The translations under genes and the position numbers were made by a program. From contig CANCXX010000019.1 in NCBI GenBank assembly GCA_947381965.1, positions 1-64,000 of the forward strand: a stretch of DNA of 64,000 bases, in the 5' to 3' direction. The stretch comes from an uncultured bacterium. Its GTDB lineage: Bacteria > Bacillota > Clostridia > Lachnospirales > Lachnospiraceae. The notes beneath the pieces were generated by a model. It searched no databases and was not told the origin of the DNA. It saw nothing but the letters and a program-made list of their open reading frames with translations. Within the stretch, counting starts at the first letter, position 1; each line of letters opens with the position of its first letter. Positions 17,201 to 26,162 of the stretch are shown here, one piece after another.

Positions 17201-18400
17201 ATGTCCGAATTTGTTGAAACGCCGGCTGTCCCGGATACCTCAAGCCATCTGTCCGCTGAACAGCTATCCTGCGGCATCCGGTTCCTTACCGACTTCTGGA
17301 AAGAAAAATACCTCCGGGAATATATTAAAGACGGAGGAAGTAAAATCAAATTTGTAACCGGACGCACAGGCAGTGGCAAAACCCATTTTCTGCAGGTAAT
17401 CTCCTCTATCGCTCAGAAGGAAAATTATAATACTGTCCATTTTTCTGCCAGAGATATCTGGATGCACGATTTTAAAGAAATTTATGTGGAGATTTTTCAT
17501 CAGTGTGATATATTAAAATGTCTGGAAGCCGTCAGCCGTCATCTCATACAGGAAATGGGATTTGACTATAAGGATATTCCTGAGGGCATGAAATTTATTG
17601 ATTACCTTTCCCAGAATGGATATGGGGATGCTCTGACCAAACGTGAAATCCGTTCTCTGCTCCGGAAAATATTTCTGGATAATCCCCTCCTTGACAACAA
17701 CTTTGCTTTAGCCTGCAGTATGCTAACCGGCAGTATTCTGGGCTATCCGGTTCTGGAAGAGCAAAATCAGGAACTGCTTTTATCCTGGCTGGAAGGGGAT
17801 CGTTCCATTAAGCTGTCCCAGCTCCGCGCTCTTGATTTTTATCCCAGCCGTATCACCAAGTATAACGCCCGCCATATGCTTCGTTCTCTTGCAGAGCTTA
17901 TCCGTATGGGGGGATATTCCGGTCTTTTTATCACCATTGACAATCTGGAAATACTGATCAGCCGTTCCAGTCTTGATCCGGTACATTATACAAAAATGAA
18001 ACGTGAAGACACTTATGAAAGTATCCGTCAGCTGATTGATGACATAGACAGCATGAAAAACATTATGTTTGTATATGCCTTTGATCGGGAATTAATTGAC
18101 AATGAGAACGCTGGCTTAAAATCCTATCAGGCCCTTTGGATGCGCATACAAAATGAAATTGTCGGAGAACGGTTTAACCGTTTTACAGATGTGGTTGACT
18201 TAGACCGTCTTGCAGCTCAGGAATATTCCCCTGAGGTGATTATTTCTATATCCCAAAGCATTGCCAGCCTGCAGAACATACCTGTTTCTCCTTTAGATAC
18301 ACAGACGGCACAGGAAATTGCAGCCCAGGCCCGTACAGGAGCCATTGGCATTCCCCGGCTGATTCAAATTGCTATACAGGAGGTAAAATCCCATGTATGA
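17201..18400 (+). CDS. BREX-type ATP-binding protein (DUF2791-like), paralogue 1, degenerate Walker B
   Basis: A 399-residue P-loop NTPase. Walker A is GRTGSGKT at residues 54-61. The Walker B strand near 241-249 reads LFITIDNLE: the aspartate is kept but the following glutamate expected for hydrolysis is asparagine. Later helices (MKREDTYESIRQLIDDIDSM, FVYAFDRELIDN, GERFNRFTDVVDLD) fit the BrxC/BrxD-like DUF2791 layout in which a loop after Walker B precedes a sensor region. Its N-terminus differs from paralogue 2. It overlaps the next gene by 8 nt, which suggests coupled translation and equal amounts, so a hetero-oligomer is likely. Confidence 0.75.
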   Translation: MSEFVETPAVPDTSSHLSAEQLSCGIRFLTDFWKEKYLREYIKDGGSKIKFVTGRTGSGKTHFLQVISSIAQKENYNTVHFSARDIWMHDFKEIYVEIFHQCDILKCLEAVSRHLIQEMGFDYKDIPEGMKFIDYLSQNGYGDALTKREIRSLLRKIFLDNPLLDNNFALACSMLTGSILGYPVLEEQNQELLLSWLEGDRSIKLSQLRALDFYPSRITKYNARHMLRSLAELIRMGGYSGLFITIDNLEILISRSSLDPVHYTKMKREDTYESIRQLIDDIDSMKNIMFVYAFDRELIDNENAGLKSYQALWMRIQNEIVGERFNRFTDVVDLDRLAAQEYSPEVIISISQSIASLQNIPVSPLDTQTAQEIAAQARTGAIGIPRLIQIAIQEVKSHV

Positions 18401-19589
18401 TATTGAAGCCAGACACATCATTGAAGCCTTGCGTTCAGGCATACCTTCCCGTGCCGTAGGTCAGTATTTTTCCGAGGCACGTCCTAAAATTATGAAAGAA
18501 ATATCCGACCGTCTGGATATGGTATGCGAACAGGGAAAATCCAGTGGAATGATTATCAGCGGTAAATATGGGGAAGGCAAAACCCATCTGCTAAACACTG
18601 TTTTTAACCTTGCCCATTCCAATAATATGGTTGTCTCCTATATATCCTTAAGCAAAGAGACACCCATGGATAAGCTGTATCTGGTTTATCAGAAGCTTAT
18701 TCAGAATACATATCTGCCAAAACGCCAGCAGCCAGGTTTTATGCACGAACTGGAAAAGATATCTGCCAATAGCCCTGTTGCCAGCGAAATGCTGATGTAT
18801 GCTTTAAAGCATTTGGAGACAGATAAACTATATTACTTATTCCGCTGTTACCTGAATACAGAAGATCCCGATGAAAAATTTCTTCTGCAGGCGGACTTGG
18901 AGGGGGATTTTATCGCAAATGTACCTCTTAAAAAGATTTACCGCCGTATTTTTGACCAGCCTGTAAAATACAATACGAACTTTACCAAAACCAGACACTG
19001 CAGCGATTACCTTTCATTTATGAGCCACCTGTTTACCCAGATGGGATATCATGGATGGGCCATTTTGATTGACGAAACGGAGCTGATGGGGCGTTTAAGC
19101 AAAAAAGCCCGGCTGAATGCCTACCGCAATATGGCGGACTTTCTTTTGCCGGAAAAATGTCCGGAAGCTTCCTTTTGCATCTTTGCCTTAAGCGCCTCCT
19201 ATACAGAGGATGTGATTGAGGCCAAACATGAATATGAAAACCTGGAGGCCATTTATCCTGGGGAGCCTGAGCCTGCCAGAACCGTCTTAAATCTTCTTGC
19301 CAAAGCGCCCCAGCTTCTCCCCCTTACAAAAGAGGAAATTAATGAAGTGCTGGGCAAAATACAGGATTTTCACGGAAAGGCTTATGAGTGGACACCAAAC
19401 TTATCCATCGCCTCCCTTGCGGATTCCACCCAGTCAGGAGGGTATTTGTTACGCACCAAAATCCGTGCGGCAATTGAATTTTTGGATCAGCTCTACCAGT
19501 ATGGGAAGTCCGGTAAAACCACCATCAATGAGCTTGGGGAAGAAACCTTTACGGAAGATGTCCCCTCTATTGAAGACTTTGACGTATGA
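18393..19589 (+). CDS. BREX-type ATP-binding protein BrxD-like (DUF2791), paralogue 2
   Basis: A 398-residue DUF2791 protein. The N-terminus ARHIIEALRSGIPSRAVGQY is the classic family start; Walker A GKYGEGKTH is at 57-65 and Walker B WAILIDETELMG near 219-230, with a proper DE pair. The C-terminal part contains FCIFALSASYTEDV and a conserved arginine-rich segment RTKIRAAIEFLDQLYQYG. BrxD proteins are known from type 2 BREX (Pgl) loci and related defence islands, where the biochemical role is not settled. No other BREX core gene (PglX methylase, PglZ, BrxA, BrxB) is in this window. GGAGG precedes ATG 18393 inside the previous gene. Confidence 0.85.
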   Translation: MYDIEARHIIEALRSGIPSRAVGQYFSEARPKIMKEISDRLDMVCEQGKSSGMIISGKYGEGKTHLLNTVFNLAHSNNMVVSYISLSKETPMDKLYLVYQKLIQNTYLPKRQQPGFMHELEKISANSPVASEMLMYALKHLETDKLYYLFRCYLNTEDPDEKFLLQADLEGDFIANVPLKKIYRRIFDQPVKYNTNFTKTRHCSDYLSFMSHLFTQMGYHGWAILIDETELMGRLSKKARLNAYRNMADFLLPEKCPEASFCIFALSASYTEDVIEAKHEYENLEAIYPGEPEPARTVLNLLAKAPQLLPLTKEEINEVLGKIQDFHGKAYEWTPNLSIASLADSTQSGGYLLRTKIRAAIEFLDQLYQYGKSGKTTINELGEETFTEDVPSIEDFDV

Positions 19590-19590
19590 A

Positions 19591-19617
19591 AAAGGAGAGC
19601 CAAAAACTCTCCTTTTT
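19591..19617. terminator. intrinsic terminator between the ATPase operon and the MATE gene
   Basis: AAAGGAGAG and CTCTCCTTT pair around CCAAAAA and are followed by TTTT on the plus strand; the A-rich upstream side gives a usable U-run for the converging MATE gene as well. Confidence 0.85.
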
Positions 19618-19625
19618 TATACTTA

Positions 19626-20996
19626 TTAAATTGCTCTCCCTTTCCACTTCCCACGTTTATAAAAGAAAAATGTAATAATTGCGCCAATCAGCCATGAAAC
19701 CAGCAAAGAAATAAAGATACACTCCTGTCTTCCTCCCGGAAATTCCGGTGATCTTGTCAGAAATGCTATCCCATAGGCAATGGGCACCCGGATACATATC
19801 GTTGTTGCAATTGAAATCCACATAGGAGTCATCGTGTCCCCTGCGCCCCGCATTACCCCGGAAAGGCTCTGGGTAACTGCCATGGCAATATAACCTACAG
19901 CAAGAATTCCCATCATTTCCCGGCTTAAGTCTACCAGCTCCGGTGTTTTTGTAAAAATTCCCATCAGTGACTTTCCAAATATCAGTATTAAAGAAGTGAG
20001 CACCGCAGATATTCCCATTGCAATCGCTGTTCCCTGCTTTGCTCCCTTCTCAACCCGCTCATACATTTTGGCCCCTACATTCTGTCCGGCATAGGTGGTC
20101 ATTGCCGTTCCAAAAGAAAAGTTAGGCATCATGGCGAAACCATCCACGCGCATTACAATTACATTTGCTGCAATAAACATTTCCCCAAAGCTGTTGGTCA
20201 GGGACTGGACCACAATCATTGCCATAGAGAGAATTGCCTGGGTAATTCCTGATGGAAGACCCAATTCAATAATCTTTACGGTATGTTTTTTCTGAAGCTT
20301 TAAATAACGCGGGTTTAAATCAAAAAGTGTACTCATCTTTTTTAAACGTATCAGACAAAGCAGCGCTGAAATCGCCTGGGCAATAACTGTTGCCAGAGCC
20401 ACACCGTTAACGCCCATATCCATTTTTGCAACAAACAGTAAATCCAGCACAATATTCACAAATGTGGACACCAGAAGATAGACCAGGGCCGACATAGAAT
20501 CTCCAAGCCCCCTCAATATACCGCTTAAAATATTGTAATATGCAAGTCCCCCGGAACCAATAAATAAAATAAGCAGATAAGAATGACACCAGCCAATAAT
20601 CGATTTCGGCGTATCCAAAAGCTCCAGCAGCGGTCTTGCCACTAAAGATGCCGCCACCATTACAAACAATGTCGCAATTCCTGTAAGCGTAACGCAGTTT
20701 CCAATCGTAACAGACAACTCTTCCCTCTGTTTTGCGCCAAAATACTGGGATACCATAATACCGGCGCCCACACTGATTCCCACAAATAATACAATAAGAA
20801 GGTTCAAAATCGGTCCCGCACTGCCAACTGCTGCCAGAGCATTATCTCCCACATAATTCCCCACAACCACACTATCCACCGTGTTGTACAGCTGCTGGGC
20901 AATATTTCCAACCAGCATTGGAACTGTAAATAATACAATTTTTTTCCAAGGTGAACCATCTGTCATATCCACCGGTGCAAATAATTTTTTCAGCAT
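19626..20996 (-). CDS. MATE family multidrug/cation antiporter
   Basis: A 456-residue protein with twelve hydrophobic segments. The start region SPWKKIVLFTVPMLVGNIAQ, QLYNTVDSVVVGNYVG and the repeated half beginning LKKMSTLFDLNPRY-IIELGLPSGITQ are those of the MATE (NorM/DinF-like) family, which export cationic drugs using Na+ or H+ gradients. SGVMRGAGDTMTPMW is the family's second-half signature. The ATG at 20996, with AGGA 5 nt upstream, is preferred over TTG 21011 and ATG 21002. It is divergent from the Xre-methyltransferase gene, which might regulate it, though no operator is evident. Confidence 0.92.
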   Translation of the reverse strand: MLKKLFAPVDMTDGSPWKKIVLFTVPMLVGNIAQQLYNTVDSVVVGNYVGDNALAAVGSAGPILNLLIVLFVGISVGAGIMVSQYFGAKQREELSVTIGNCVTLTGIATLFVMVAASLVARPLLELLDTPKSIIGWCHSYLLILFIGSGGLAYYNILSGILRGLGDSMSALVYLLVSTFVNIVLDLLFVAKMDMGVNGVALATVIAQAISALLCLIRLKKMSTLFDLNPRYLKLQKKHTVKIIELGLPSGITQAILSMAMIVVQSLTNSFGEMFIAANVIVMRVDGFAMMPNFSFGTAMTTYAGQNVGAKMYERVEKGAKQGTAIAMGISAVLTSLILIFGKSLMGIFTKTPELVDLSREMMGILAVGYIAMAVTQSLSGVMRGAGDTMTPMWISIATTICIRVPIAYGIAFLTRSPEFPGGRQECIFISLLVSWLIGAIITFFFYKRGKWKGRAI

Positions 20997-21134
20997 TTCC
21001 ATCCTAAGCAAGCCCCCTGTGATTATTTTTGTCCATTATACACCCTTTTCCTTTTTCTGTCATCAGCCGCAATTCAACCATCCGTTGAATTGCACCCTCT
21101 GTTTCTCTTCCTGCGTTATTGCAGTACCAGTCAG

Positions 21135-21162
21135 ATTATATTAACATATAGAAAACAGTTAA
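21135..21162 (-). promoter_or_regulatory. promoter of the MATE gene
   Basis: On the minus strand TTAACT (21162-21157) and a perfect TATAAT (21140-21135) are 16 nt apart, 139 nt before the MATE start. Confidence 0.5.
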
Positions 21163-21228
21163 TTTACTGGCTTATTCTATTTATAACACAATACTGTATC
21201 TAACCTGTAGAAAAAAGAGGAATTGAAA

Positions 21229-22053
21229 ATGAACAACGTGAAAACAGGAGAAGTAATAAGTAAACGGCGCAAAGAGCTTGGACTGACCCAAAATCAACTG
21301 GCTGGCTTTCTGAATATCTCTTTCCAGGCAGTATCAAAGTGGGAGAACGGCACAGCCTACCCGGATATCGCATTGCTCCCCAAACTGGCAGCGGCGCTTA
21401 ATACAACTGTCGATGCACTGCTTGGTTATAGCAGCGTAATAACAGATTACGACAATCGATACTGCACAAAAGAATATTACTGGGGCCTTGTTCCTAATCA
21501 CATTTGTTATGATATAATGAAAATTCTCCCCCCCATAAAGTCTTACCGCGTACTGGATATCGGCTGTGGAGAAGGAAAGGATGCGGTTTTTCTTGCCAAA
21601 TGCGGTTATACGGTAACAGCCTTTGATATTTCAGAAGCCGGCATTGAAAAAGCAAAGGAGCTTGCCAGTCAAAATAAAGTTAACGTTAATTTTTTTAAAG
21701 CAGATATTTTCGATTATCGGCCTGACACTGTATTTGATATTATATTCAGCAGCGGTGTATTCCATTTTATCCCGCCTGGCGAGAGAAAAGAATTCTGCCA
21801 AAGCCTTAAAGAGCATACTGCTGACGATGGTATCAACGCGCTGAATGTTTTTGTTAAAAAACCTTTTATTTCCCGTGCCCCTGACAGTACACAGACTGAA
21901 GATAAGAGACATCCCTGGCGCTCTGGCGAGCTCTTTGGATACTATCATGACTGGCTGTTCCATCTTTGTTCTGAAAATGTATTTGACTGTAACAGCGGCG
22001 GAATCCCTCACAAGCACTGTATGGATACCCTTATTGCACAAAACTATAAATGA
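21229..22053 (+). CDS. Xre-type regulator fused to a TehB-like SAM methyltransferase
   Basis: A 274-residue two-domain protein. Residues about 7-65 form a Cro/CI helix-turn-helix (ISKRRKELGLTQNQLAGFL, SFQAVSKWENGTAYPDI). From about 85 onward lies a class I methyltransferase with motif I VLDIGCGEGKDAVFLA, the acidic turn FDISEAGIEKA, and FKADIFDY; it resembles the TehB/tellurite-resistance and UbiE-like group. ATG 21229 (AGAGGAA upstream) is preferred over TTG 21223. The substrate is unknown; the architecture suggests a regulator that senses or modifies a small molecule, possibly a toxic compound also handled by the divergent MATE pump. Confidence 0.87.
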   Translation: MNNVKTGEVISKRRKELGLTQNQLAGFLNISFQAVSKWENGTAYPDIALLPKLAAALNTTVDALLGYSSVITDYDNRYCTKEYYWGLVPNHICYDIMKILPPIKSYRVLDIGCGEGKDAVFLAKCGYTVTAFDISEAGIEKAKELASQNKVNVNFFKADIFDYRPDTVFDIIFSSGVFHFIPPGERKEFCQSLKEHTADDGINALNVFVKKPFISRAPDSTQTEDKRHPWRSGELFGYYHDWLFHLCSENVFDCNSGGIPHKHCMDTLIAQNYK

Positions 22054-22065
22054 TACAGATTTACC

Positions 22066-22106
22066 ACAAGGAGAAGACGGCCTTTTAATCCCCGTCTTCT
22101 CCTTGT
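22066..22106. terminator. 15-bp hairpin between converging genes
   Basis: ACAAGGAGAAGACGG and its exact complement CCGTCTTCTCCTTGT enclose an 11-nt loop. There is no long U-run, but position between two stops (22053 plus strand, 22154 minus strand) suggests a bidirectional terminator. Confidence 0.65.
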
Positions 22107-22153
22107 ATGTCAGCGACTGTCTGCTAACCAAGCGCTTCCCGTCTGCTTACTTT

Positions 22154-25100
22154 TTACTGCAGAAGGTTCAAGACCATATCTGACAGCTGGTTTGCCTGGG
22201 CAAGAATTGTCTGGGACGCCTGCATCATAAAATTATTTTTAGCCTGTTCCATCATCTCGAAAGCCATATCCGCATCCCGGATAACAGATTCACTTGCCTG
22301 TGTGTTTTCAATAACATTATTGTTATTATTAACCGTATGTTCCAGCCGGTTCTGTGTGGTGCCATAGAGACTGCGTCTGGAACTTAACATGCTTATTGCA
22401 TTTTTAATGCGTCCAAGGGCTTTATCTGCATACTTTGGTTTACTTAAGGTAAGTGAATTAATTGCAAGAGAGCATGAACTAACACGTGTACGGGGCATTT
22501 CCACCACATCCCTTGTTTCCGTTCCCACCAAAATAAGCATTGGGTCACGGGACTTTCTCCCTGCTTCCTCCAAAAATATGACCCCCCTTGCGTTTCCGCC
22601 AATATCCGTTATGGTATGTGTGCCAACTGCCTTATGAGCAATTTTCAGCGCTCCATTTTCTATAGATGCCTTAAGCGGCGCCTTATTCTTATTATCATCT
22701 CCGTTTGCAAACATATAATTGAGTGTGTCAATAAACTCTTTCCCCGTATAATTGGTATCTTCAGGAAATGTATATTTATAAGGCACGCCGTCTGCAAGAA
22801 AGGTAAGCACATTCTGTCCTTCTTTAAATCCAACGCCTTTTGAAATATCCTTGGTTCCAACTATATAAGTTTCCTTGGGTTTTCCTGTTGTCTTATAAAA
22901 AACAAAACTTGCCGCACTTCCCCGTATACCATCCAGAACATATTGCCCCTTAGCCGGCGCTTTATCCGCTTTTCTGTTTACAACAATCTGCAACGCCGTG
23001 TCGTCATTTGATCCGACCACCCCTGTCGAAAGTCCGCCAACTGAAACCTTTATATCAAAATCTTCAAGCCCTTCCGCTACGAACTTTTCCTGAATTTTTT
23101 TCTCCAGAACCGCCGCAAACTCATCCCCGTTATACACGCCCTCCGGAATCGTCACATTCATATGATTTACATAACTACTAAAATCTGCACTTCCGCTTAT
23201 ATACTCAAAGTCAAAGGTAAACACATCATTTGCCCCGGAAAATATCTCAATAGGTTCCGCTCTCAGATCCTTACGTCCAATAATGTACGCAGCTTCAAAA
23301 TCCTTATCGGTATAAGACCCTTCTTTTATATAGCTTTGAGGCGATGCCGCTGTCTTTTTACATAATATAACTTCTTTATAAAAGCTTCCTGAGGCGCTCA
23401 GCGTATTGCTGTCCGCCAAAAGCTTAAGACTACCGTTATTGGTAATTTCAACAGTAACCACTCCATCTAAAGCAGAACCCTTAATTGCATTTTCCACAGC
23501 AGTTTTTAGTGCATCTCTGGTATTATAGGACCCTTGGGCTATATTTAAATCAACATCTCCATTTCCCATATTTAAAGTCAGTTTATCATTTGTGCCATCT
23601 ATATTTATATTTTCAGAAATCGCATAGTAAGTTGTAAGAGACGCTTGTCTTGCCGTTTGATACCAATGCTCGGCAGGCGTTGTTTTCGTTCCCAATATCG
23701 CTGCCCATGCAGAATCGCTGTTATTGACCGATGTAATCTCCAGCTGCCAGGTACCATCAGATACACTTGAAGGAGGCGTTGATGTAAATGTCAGCTTTCC
23801 TGTACCGCTATCATAAGATGCTTTTATACACTGAAGGCAAACTTCTCCGCTGTCTGCAAACTGGCGGTTTATTTCTGTCACCAGACCTGCCATATTATAA
23901 TTACCTGTTTTTAATGTAATACTCTTATTTCCCTGTCGGGTATAAAACCATATTTTATTGCTGTTTTCATTAATTTTAATTGTAGATGACTGCATTTGGG
24001 AGGGAATTGTGGCCGTTGCCACCGCATCTATTTTGTCAACCTTTGTGGACCCCTGGGGCCTCTCTATACTTCCATATTTATATGTATAATATCCGTTATT
24101 TATTGTTGTTGTTGTGCCTGTAAACAGTTTTTTGTATGTATCATTTTTATTTGCCGCATCAAAATCAATTTTCTGTATATCTCTTGTCAATGCACTGATC
24201 GCCAGTCCGCTTCCATAAGATATAAACTTGATTTTATCCTTCATACCCAAAAAACCAACGCTGTTTTGTATAAAATCATTTAATTTCGTAATCAACGCAT
24301 TGCGGTCTGTATATGTTCCTCCAAGATTATCAATCGTATATGTTTTATTATCAATCTGAAATGATAATGAAGCGCTGCCTGAAAGGGTGATAGGTCCATT
24401 TAAAATTGCCCTTCCCACAAGCTGGGCATTTTGACCGTTTATATCATTAGGAAGATATCTTGTGGTCAGAAACAAAGCATCATATGCGCTGGCATAGACC
24501 GAACCGGCAGTTATATCAAATTCCAGCCGGCTCCCGCTGCCGCCTAATGTACTTTCTAATTTTAAGTATCTGGAATTGGTAATTGATGCCTTTGCCTCAT
24601 GGTCAAGTCCCTCGTCCTTCAGACGGTCATTGATTTCACGGGCAAGTTCGCTCAAGGAATATTCTTTATTTGTCAGCTTGATCTCTGCGAAATCAGCTGC
24701 ACCATTTAATTTAAAGCGCAAAATATTGTTTGTATCATTTATCTCAATTTTACTTGTATAATAATCATAATAAGAACTTCCGGTAACAGTCGCACAGGTA
24801 CCGCCGCTGGAACTGCCATAGTTTACATTATCATAAAACACAGAAGAATAGACAGGTTTTGATGTTTCCAGTTTAAACATATTACCTTTAAGACCTGTAA
24901 TGTTTATTGAAGCATCTCCCCCTTTAATCTGAATACAGGAATCCCCATATTCCGTAGCTGTAACACCAGCCGTACCAGAAGTTTGGGCAAGACTGTCATT
25001 AATTATATCAATCATCTGGGCGCGGGTGTATTCTCCTGGGGGAATCCTCAGTGAAATAAAATTAGACTTATTTAATTTTTCAACATAAAATCCAAGCTCA

Positions 25101-25939
25101 TCATTTTTCCCATATGTGATAATTAAAGGTTCTTTCAAATCAAACACAGTGGTTCCCAAAAGATTAACGGGAGCATTGCCGCTGTGAAAGTCATAAAACA
25201 GATAAGAAAGAGAACCATCTACCGAAGAAATTTCTGCCGGCATCCCATCCGCCCGTTCATAATTCAGTTTACAGTAGCCTTTATCTGTAAGTTCAAATTC
25301 AAATCCCGGATTTGGGGGAGACATTCTACCCAGCGCATCATCAATTTCATCCATCAATTCCTGTGTGGTATATACACCCGCCGGAACGGTAAGTGTATAC
25401 TCGTCAGGGTAATAACTGCTGGGAAGATGTATTTTTAATTCATTTTCCAGAGAAGAAACTGTGTGCAGCTGATTGTCATCCCATCTCTTATTTCCTGCAA
25501 TCTGGTAAAAAGAATCTTCATGCGCTTCAAATACTGGCTGCCCATTATACTGTGTATCACGACTGATACGGTCAATTTCTGTGCGCAGTTGATCAAATTC
25601 AGCATTCAGTGCGGTGCGCTCACTTTCCGTACAGGTGCCGTTCAGTGATTTAACTGTCAGTTCGTTCATGCGCTGTAATATGTCATGGACCTCATTCATA
25701 GCCCCATCTGCAACCTGGGCATAGCCAATGCCGTCCTGGGCATTAAGCGTTCCCTGTCTTAGGCCTCGGATCTGACGACGCATTTTTTCTGAAATTGCTA
25801 ATCCTGCCGCGTCATCCGCCGCCCTGTTGACTCGGTACCCGGAAGATAATTTTTCTGTTGTCTTTTTGGTTTTCCTGTCATTAATCTGAAATTGTCTGCA
25901 AGCGCCAATTGCAAGCATATTACTGTGAACAGATATCAT
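22154..25939 (-). CDS. giant flagellin with a modular central insert
   Basis: A 1261-residue flagellin, against roughly 270-500 for ordinary ones. The N-terminal D0/D1 block is canonical (KLSSGYRVNRAADDAAGLAI, then LNAQDGIGYAQVADGAMNEV), as is the C-terminal block (TQASESVIRDADMAFEMM, ending ANQLSDMVLNLLQ). About 950 residues between them replace the usual hypervariable domain and consist of about eight related modules (see the repeat entry). The start is ATG 25939 with GAGG 9 nt upstream; the frame continues upstream to 26002 without a ribosome site. No HExxH metallopeptidase motif is seen, so it is not a flagellinolysin. No other flagellar gene is in the window. It would form a filament with a very thick surface layer if assembled. 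Confidence 0.9.
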   Translation of the reverse strand: MISVHSNMLAIGACRQFQINDRKTKKTTEKLSSGYRVNRAADDAAGLAISEKMRRQIRGLRQGTLNAQDGIGYAQVADGAMNEVHDILQRMNELTVKSLNGTCTESERTALNAEFDQLRTEIDRISRDTQYNGQPVFEAHEDSFYQIAGNKRWDDNQLHTVSSLENELKIHLPSSYYPDEYTLTVPAGVYTTQELMDEIDDALGRMSPPNPGFEFELTDKGYCKLNYERADGMPAEISSVDGSLSYLFYDFHSGNAPVNLLGTTVFDLKEPLIITYGKNDELGFYVEKLNKSNFISLRIPPGEYTRAQMIDIINDSLAQTSGTAGVTATEYGDSCIQIKGGDASINITGLKGNMFKLETSKPVYSSVFYDNVNYGSSSGGTCATVTGSSYYDYYTSKIEINDTNNILRFKLNGAADFAEIKLTNKEYSLSELAREINDRLKDEGLDHEAKASITNSRYLKLESTLGGSGSRLEFDITAGSVYASAYDALFLTTRYLPNDINGQNAQLVGRAILNGPITLSGSASLSFQIDNKTYTIDNLGGTYTDRNALITKLNDFIQNSVGFLGMKDKIKFISYGSGLAISALTRDIQKIDFDAANKNDTYKKLFTGTTTTINNGYYTYKYGSIERPQGSTKVDKIDAVATATIPSQMQSSTIKINENSNKIWFYTRQGNKSITLKTGNYNMAGLVTEINRQFADSGEVCLQCIKASYDSGTGKLTFTSTPPSSVSDGTWQLEITSVNNSDSAWAAILGTKTTPAEHWYQTARQASLTTYYAISENINIDGTNDKLTLNMGNGDVDLNIAQGSYNTRDALKTAVENAIKGSALDGVVTVEITNNGSLKLLADSNTLSASGSFYKEVILCKKTAASPQSYIKEGSYTDKDFEAAYIIGRKDLRAEPIEIFSGANDVFTFDFEYISGSADFSSYVNHMNVTIPEGVYNGDEFAAVLEKKIQEKFVAEGLEDFDIKVSVGGLSTGVVGSNDDTALQIVVNRKADKAPAKGQYVLDGIRGSAASFVFYKTTGKPKETYIVGTKDISKGVGFKEGQNVLTFLADGVPYKYTFPEDTNYTGKEFIDTLNYMFANGDDNKNKAPLKASIENGALKIAHKAVGTHTITDIGGNARGVIFLEEAGRKSRDPMLILVGTETRDVVEMPRTRVSSCSLAINSLTLSKPKYADKALGRIKNAISMLSSRRSLYGTTQNRLEHTVNNNNNVIENTQASESVIRDADMAFEMMEQAKNNFMMQASQTILAQANQLSDMVLNLLQ
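22710..25400 (-). repeat. eight degenerate modules of about 120-135 residues in the flagellin insert
   Basis: Each module contains a strand-turn-helix unit of the pattern hydrophobic strand, G-x-Y-[TNS], two or three residues, then a helix ending near I-x-x-x-[LFA]. Examples in protein order are LTVPAGVYTTQELMDEIDDA, LRIPPGEYTRAQMIDIINDS, IKLTNKEYSLSELAREINDR, DNLGGTYTDRNALITKLNDF, LKTGNYNMAGLVTEINRQFA, LNIAQGSYNTRDALKTAVEN, VTIPEGVYNGDEFAAVLEKK and FPEDTNYTGKEFIDTLNYMF. Their DNA centres fall near 25370, 25020, 24660, 24305, 23895, 23520, 23120 and 22740, a spacing of 350-410 nt. They look like flagellin IN-type modules. Confidence 0.75.
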
Positions 25940-26036
25940 ATATTTATCCTCAACTGTATAAATATTTTGACTGCAAGTTATGCCAAATGTCCGTTTTTTC
26001 ATTCTTTAATATGGCAAAATTTGCTATCTTTTCGTA

Positions 26037-26066
26037 ATGATATCTTAAACAGGATGCCAAAGTCAA
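26037..26066 (-). promoter_or_regulatory. promoter of the giant flagellin gene
   Basis: On the minus strand TTGACT (26066-26061) and TATCAT (26042-26037) are 18 nt apart, 98 nt before the start. This is a sigma-A pattern; I see no convincing sigma-D (TAAA, GCCGATAT) pair. Confidence 0.55.
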
Positions 26067-26162
26067 TTACTTATAGTGCTTTCAAATATTACCTATAATT
26101 CAAAACACTTTTGTTCTTAATACCAAATTCACTTTTTAGAGTGCGTTTGAAAATGCTCGAAA

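Noticed and set aside
16419-19589. A complete BREX (Pgl) system
   Set aside because: Only BrxD-like ATPases and a helicase are seen; no PglX methylase, PglZ phosphatase, BrxA, BrxB or Lon-like gene lies within the window.
22154-25939. Flagellinolysin-type protease inside the flagellin insert
   Set aside because: No HExxH motif is present; the insert is made of repeated beta-alpha modules.
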